From contig JAEUIX010000147.1 in the NCBI GenBank assembly GCA_016794945.1, forward strand, positions 1-7,523: a stretch of DNA of 7,523 nucleotides, written 5' to 3'. The notes under the pieces were generated by a model. That model saw only the letters and a list, made by a program, of their open reading frames with translations, had not been told where the DNA came from and did no database searches. The DNA is from Phycisphaerae bacterium. Lineage in GTDB: Bacteria; Planctomycetota; Phycisphaerae; Phycisphaerales; UBA1924. The translations under genes and the position numbers were made by a program. Shown here one piece after another: positions 5,605-7,523 of the stretch (positions are counted from its first letter, which is position 1; each line of letters opens with the position of its first letter).

Positions 5605-7523
5605 ATGACCCCCCACCGCCGCACCCCCATCGTCGCCGCCGCCCTGGGCCTGGTTGCGCTCGCCGCCGGCGGGCAGCCCGCCCGGGCGCAGACGCCGTCC
5701 ACAGCCCCCGCAACGCCGCGGGTCTGGTCGTGGGACCTGCCCAAGGGCGATGCGGCGAGCGACCCGCGGATCGTGGGCATGGTTCGCGTGACCATGGGCC
5801 CGTTCGGCGGGGCGGAGATGGCCGACCGGACGGTGCACTTCATCCGCCAGCGAAACCTGCAGGCGGGGAACGTCGCCGTGATGCTCCAGAGCTGGGGCCT
5901 GGGCGACGGCAAGCCGGGCAACCCGTTCGAGTCGTACGTGGCGCTGGCGTACCACCGCGACGACGGCCTGGCCGACCACTCGATCGACGAGTGGTGGAAG
6001 ACGCCGTGGATGAGCAACGGCATCGCCGAGGCCCGCGCGTGGATGACCGACTACATCGCGCGGTACCGGGCGCTGCAGGCCGCGGACCCGCGCCTGCCCG
6101 ACCCCGACCGGTTCTTCTTCGACACCGAGTTCGACCTGGCCGAGTGCTGCGACACGCGGGTGGTGCGCATCTTCGCGGCGATGATGGCCGACCCGCGCTG
6201 GAACACCGAACCGGTGCCGGGGTTCCGGACGGCCGAGGGCGCCCCGATGACGCTGGCGCAGATCTACGCCGCCGCGGGCTCGCCGCACTTCGACCCCAAC
6301 CGAGCCGCCGGCGAGCTGGCGAACCGTGCGTGGTTCAACTGGTACGCCGGCGTGGCGCAGCAGGCCAGCGACGGCGCGATGAACGAGGCGGTGTACGAGC
6401 TGGTGCGTGCCGCGTGGCCGAACTGCCGGAGCAGCGACTACCGCGCTTCGACGCGCGTCGACGGCCAGGGCGCCCCGGCGCGGGAGATCACCGACTCGTG
6501 GCAGGCCGGCGCGTTCTGGGCCTCGTACGTCTGGCAGGGCTCCAGCGACCTGCAGTCGCCCCCGCTCTACCCCGTGCACCAGGACCACCGCCGCCCCGGC
6601 GAGACCGTCGCCGACGCCAGCGTCCGGCACGCCCGCGAGACCGTCGACGCCTGCATCGGCTCCTTCGGCGGCGGCCGCGCCGGCGAGATGGCCCCGTGGC
6701 TGGCGCTGAACTCCATCCGCATGGACACCGGGCGCGGCATGTCGCAGCCGTTCGTGGTGGACGAGGATTACCAGCGGCGCATGCTGATGATGCTCCGCTC
6801 GCGCAACGTGCGCGAGATCCTGATGTGGAACAACCCGCAGACCAACACCATCGACGCGTGGCAGTCCTTCAGCGCGGTGCTCGACGATGTGTACAAGTCC
6901 CGCGTGATCTCGGCCGCCGTCGCCGACGGTGAGCGCGTCGGCGGACCGCCCACGCCGTCGATGATCGACGTGGCCGACGGAACGCCGGTCATCGCCCGGG
7001 AGATGCAGGGCGCCCGCAAGGTGGACCTGCGGGCCGTCTTCCGCGTCGGCTGGGCCGCCCCCTCCAAGATGGTCATCGGGGTCGAATCGACCTGCGATGC
7101 CCCCGGCGCCACCGGCACGGTGCTGCTGCGCGACTTCTCCAGCGCCGACCCCGCGGCCCTGGTCGCCGTCGGTACGTTCACCTTCGACGCCGAAGGCCGG
7201 TCGTCGGCCGTCGTGATCGACAACTTCGCCGGTCCCCACGTGTCGCTCGCCGGCGACGTCGAGGTCGTCATCCGCCATTCCCACCCCGTGCGCACCAGGT
7301 TCACGTCGACCTTCGACCTGGTGCAGATCGCGAGAGTGGCGGGCCCTTTCGCCGGCGATCACAACCTTGACGGCCGCGTCACCTCGGCCGACCTGTCGCT
7401 GCAGGCGTCGCTGCGCCGCGACCTCAACGGCGACGGCGCCGGCAACGACCAGGACTGGGTCTGGCTCCGCGACCTCGTGAACTTCTTCAACCCCGGCTCG
7501 GTCGCCAGCGGTGGCAGCACCTC
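5605..7523 (+). CDS. Secreted protein with unrecognised N-terminal domain and dockerin-like EF-hand C-terminus, cut off by window edge
   Basis: I translated 639 codons by hand; no stop occurs before the window end. Residues 1-29 look like a Sec signal peptide: arginines at 5-6, a hydrophobic stretch IVAAALGLVALAAG at 9-22, and a cleavage site after ARA. Residues ~40-435 are one large domain I do not recognise, rich in Trp, Tyr and acidic residues. FFFDTEFDLAE at 170-180 and REILMWNN at 403-410 resemble strand ends of a TIM-barrel glycoside hydrolase, which is only an impression. Residues ~455-580 are a probable beta-rich region. A dockerin-like pair follows, with 12-residue loops at 585-596 (Asp585, Asn587, Asp589, Asp596) and 606-617 (Asp606, Asn608, Asp610, Asp617). 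The start is firm: an in-frame TAG lies at 5548 and no other start codon lies between it and the ATG. GGA ten bases upstream is a weak ribosome site. The protein probably ends soon after 639, since such EF-hand pairs are usually C-terminal. Confidence -1.
   Translation, partial: MTPHRRTPIVAAALGLVALAAGGQPARAQTPSTAPATPRVWSWDLPKGDAASDPRIVGMVRVTMGPFGGAEMADRTVHFIRQRNLQAGNVAVMLQSWGLGDGKPGNPFESYVALAYHRDDGLADHSIDEWWKTPWMSNGIAEARAWMTDYIARYRALQAADPRLPDPDRFFFDTEFDLAECCDTRVVRIFAAMMADPRWNTEPVPGFRTAEGAPMTLAQIYAAAGSPHFDPNRAAGELANRAWFNWYAGVAQQASDGAMNEAVYELVRAAWPNCRSSDYRASTRVDGQGAPAREITDSWQAGAFWASYVWQGSSDLQSPPLYPVHQDHRRPGETVADASVRHARETVDACIGSFGGGRAGEMAPWLALNSIRMDTGRGMSQPFVVDEDYQRRMLMMLRSRNVREILMWNNPQTNTIDAWQSFSAVLDDVYKSRVISAAVADGERVGGPPTPSMIDVADGTPVIAREMQGARKVDLRAVFRVGWAAPSKMVIGVESTCDAPGATGTVLLRDFSSADPAALVAVGTFTFDAEGRSSAVVIDNFAGPHVSLAGDVEVVIRHSHPVRTRFTSTFDLVQIARVAGPFAGDHNLDGRVTSADLSLQASLRRDLNGDGAGNDQDWVWLRDLVNFFNPGSVASGGST
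7357..7455 (+). other. Dockerin-like paired EF-hand calcium-binding loops
   Basis: These bases encode residues 585-617 of the secreted protein. Loop one fits DxNxDGxVxxxD exactly and loop two fits DxNxDGxxxxxD, spaced by nine residues, as in type I dockerin modules. In clostridia dockerins bind cohesins on scaffoldins; in planctomycetes such modules commonly occur at the ends of large secreted proteins with no known cellulosome, so the partner is unknown. Confidence -1.

Noticed and set aside
4045..5608. Long plus-strand open frames over the EEP gene
   Set aside because: Low-complexity Arg/Pro/Ala translations with no motifs; they are antisense shadows.
4228..7362. A 1044-codon minus-strand open frame running opposite the secreted-protein gene
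   Set aside because: Only its last 366 codons carry recognisable EEP motifs. The rest is Arg/Gly/Val/His-rich sequence mirroring the plus-strand gene, an expected effect of high GC where stop codons are rare.

Overview
The window is very GC-rich, with codons ending mostly in G or C. It holds five protein-coding genes. Two of them run off the window edges. The organism is most likely a planctomycete, perhaps of the class Phycisphaerae. The clues are the base composition, a secreted protein of unrecognised type that ends in a dockerin-like calcium-binding EF-hand pair, the scarcity of clear Shine-Dalgarno sites, and loosely packed genes that change strand often. This is an inference from style and was not tested by a search.

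Layout from left to right: (1) on the minus strand, 1-1529, a glutamine-dependent asparagine synthetase-type amidotransferase that lacks its last ~100 residues at the window edge; (2) a 362-base divergent gap; (3) on the plus strand, 1892-3226, a multi-spanning membrane protein of the O-antigen ligase/polymerase type; (4) a 49-base convergent gap; (5) on the minus strand, 3276-4076, a class I SAM-dependent methyltransferase; (6) a 151-base gap rich in inverted repeats; (7) on the minus strand, 4228-5328, a membrane-anchored endonuclease/exonuclease/phosphatase (EEP) family protein; (8) a 276-base divergent gap; (9) on the plus strand, 5605 to the window end, a secreted protein with a large domain I do not recognise and a dockerin-like C-terminus.

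Amidotransferase, O-antigen ligase/polymerase and methyltransferase together are a common combination in surface-polysaccharide (exopolysaccharide or O-antigen) loci. In such loci an AsnB-type enzyme may amidate a sugar carboxylate and the methyltransferase may modify a sugar or chain end. The role of the EEP protein and the secreted protein in such a locus is not shown by the sequence. Because the genes alternate in strand, most are probably transcribed separately; only the EEP and methyltransferase genes could share a transcript.

I see no RNA gene, insertion sequence, CRISPR array, phage gene or obvious new defence system. The points most worth a second look are the unrecognised secreted domain, a shared GGGGAACTT-type inverted motif upstream of two of the minus-strand genes, and the changed acidic residue in the EEP protein.
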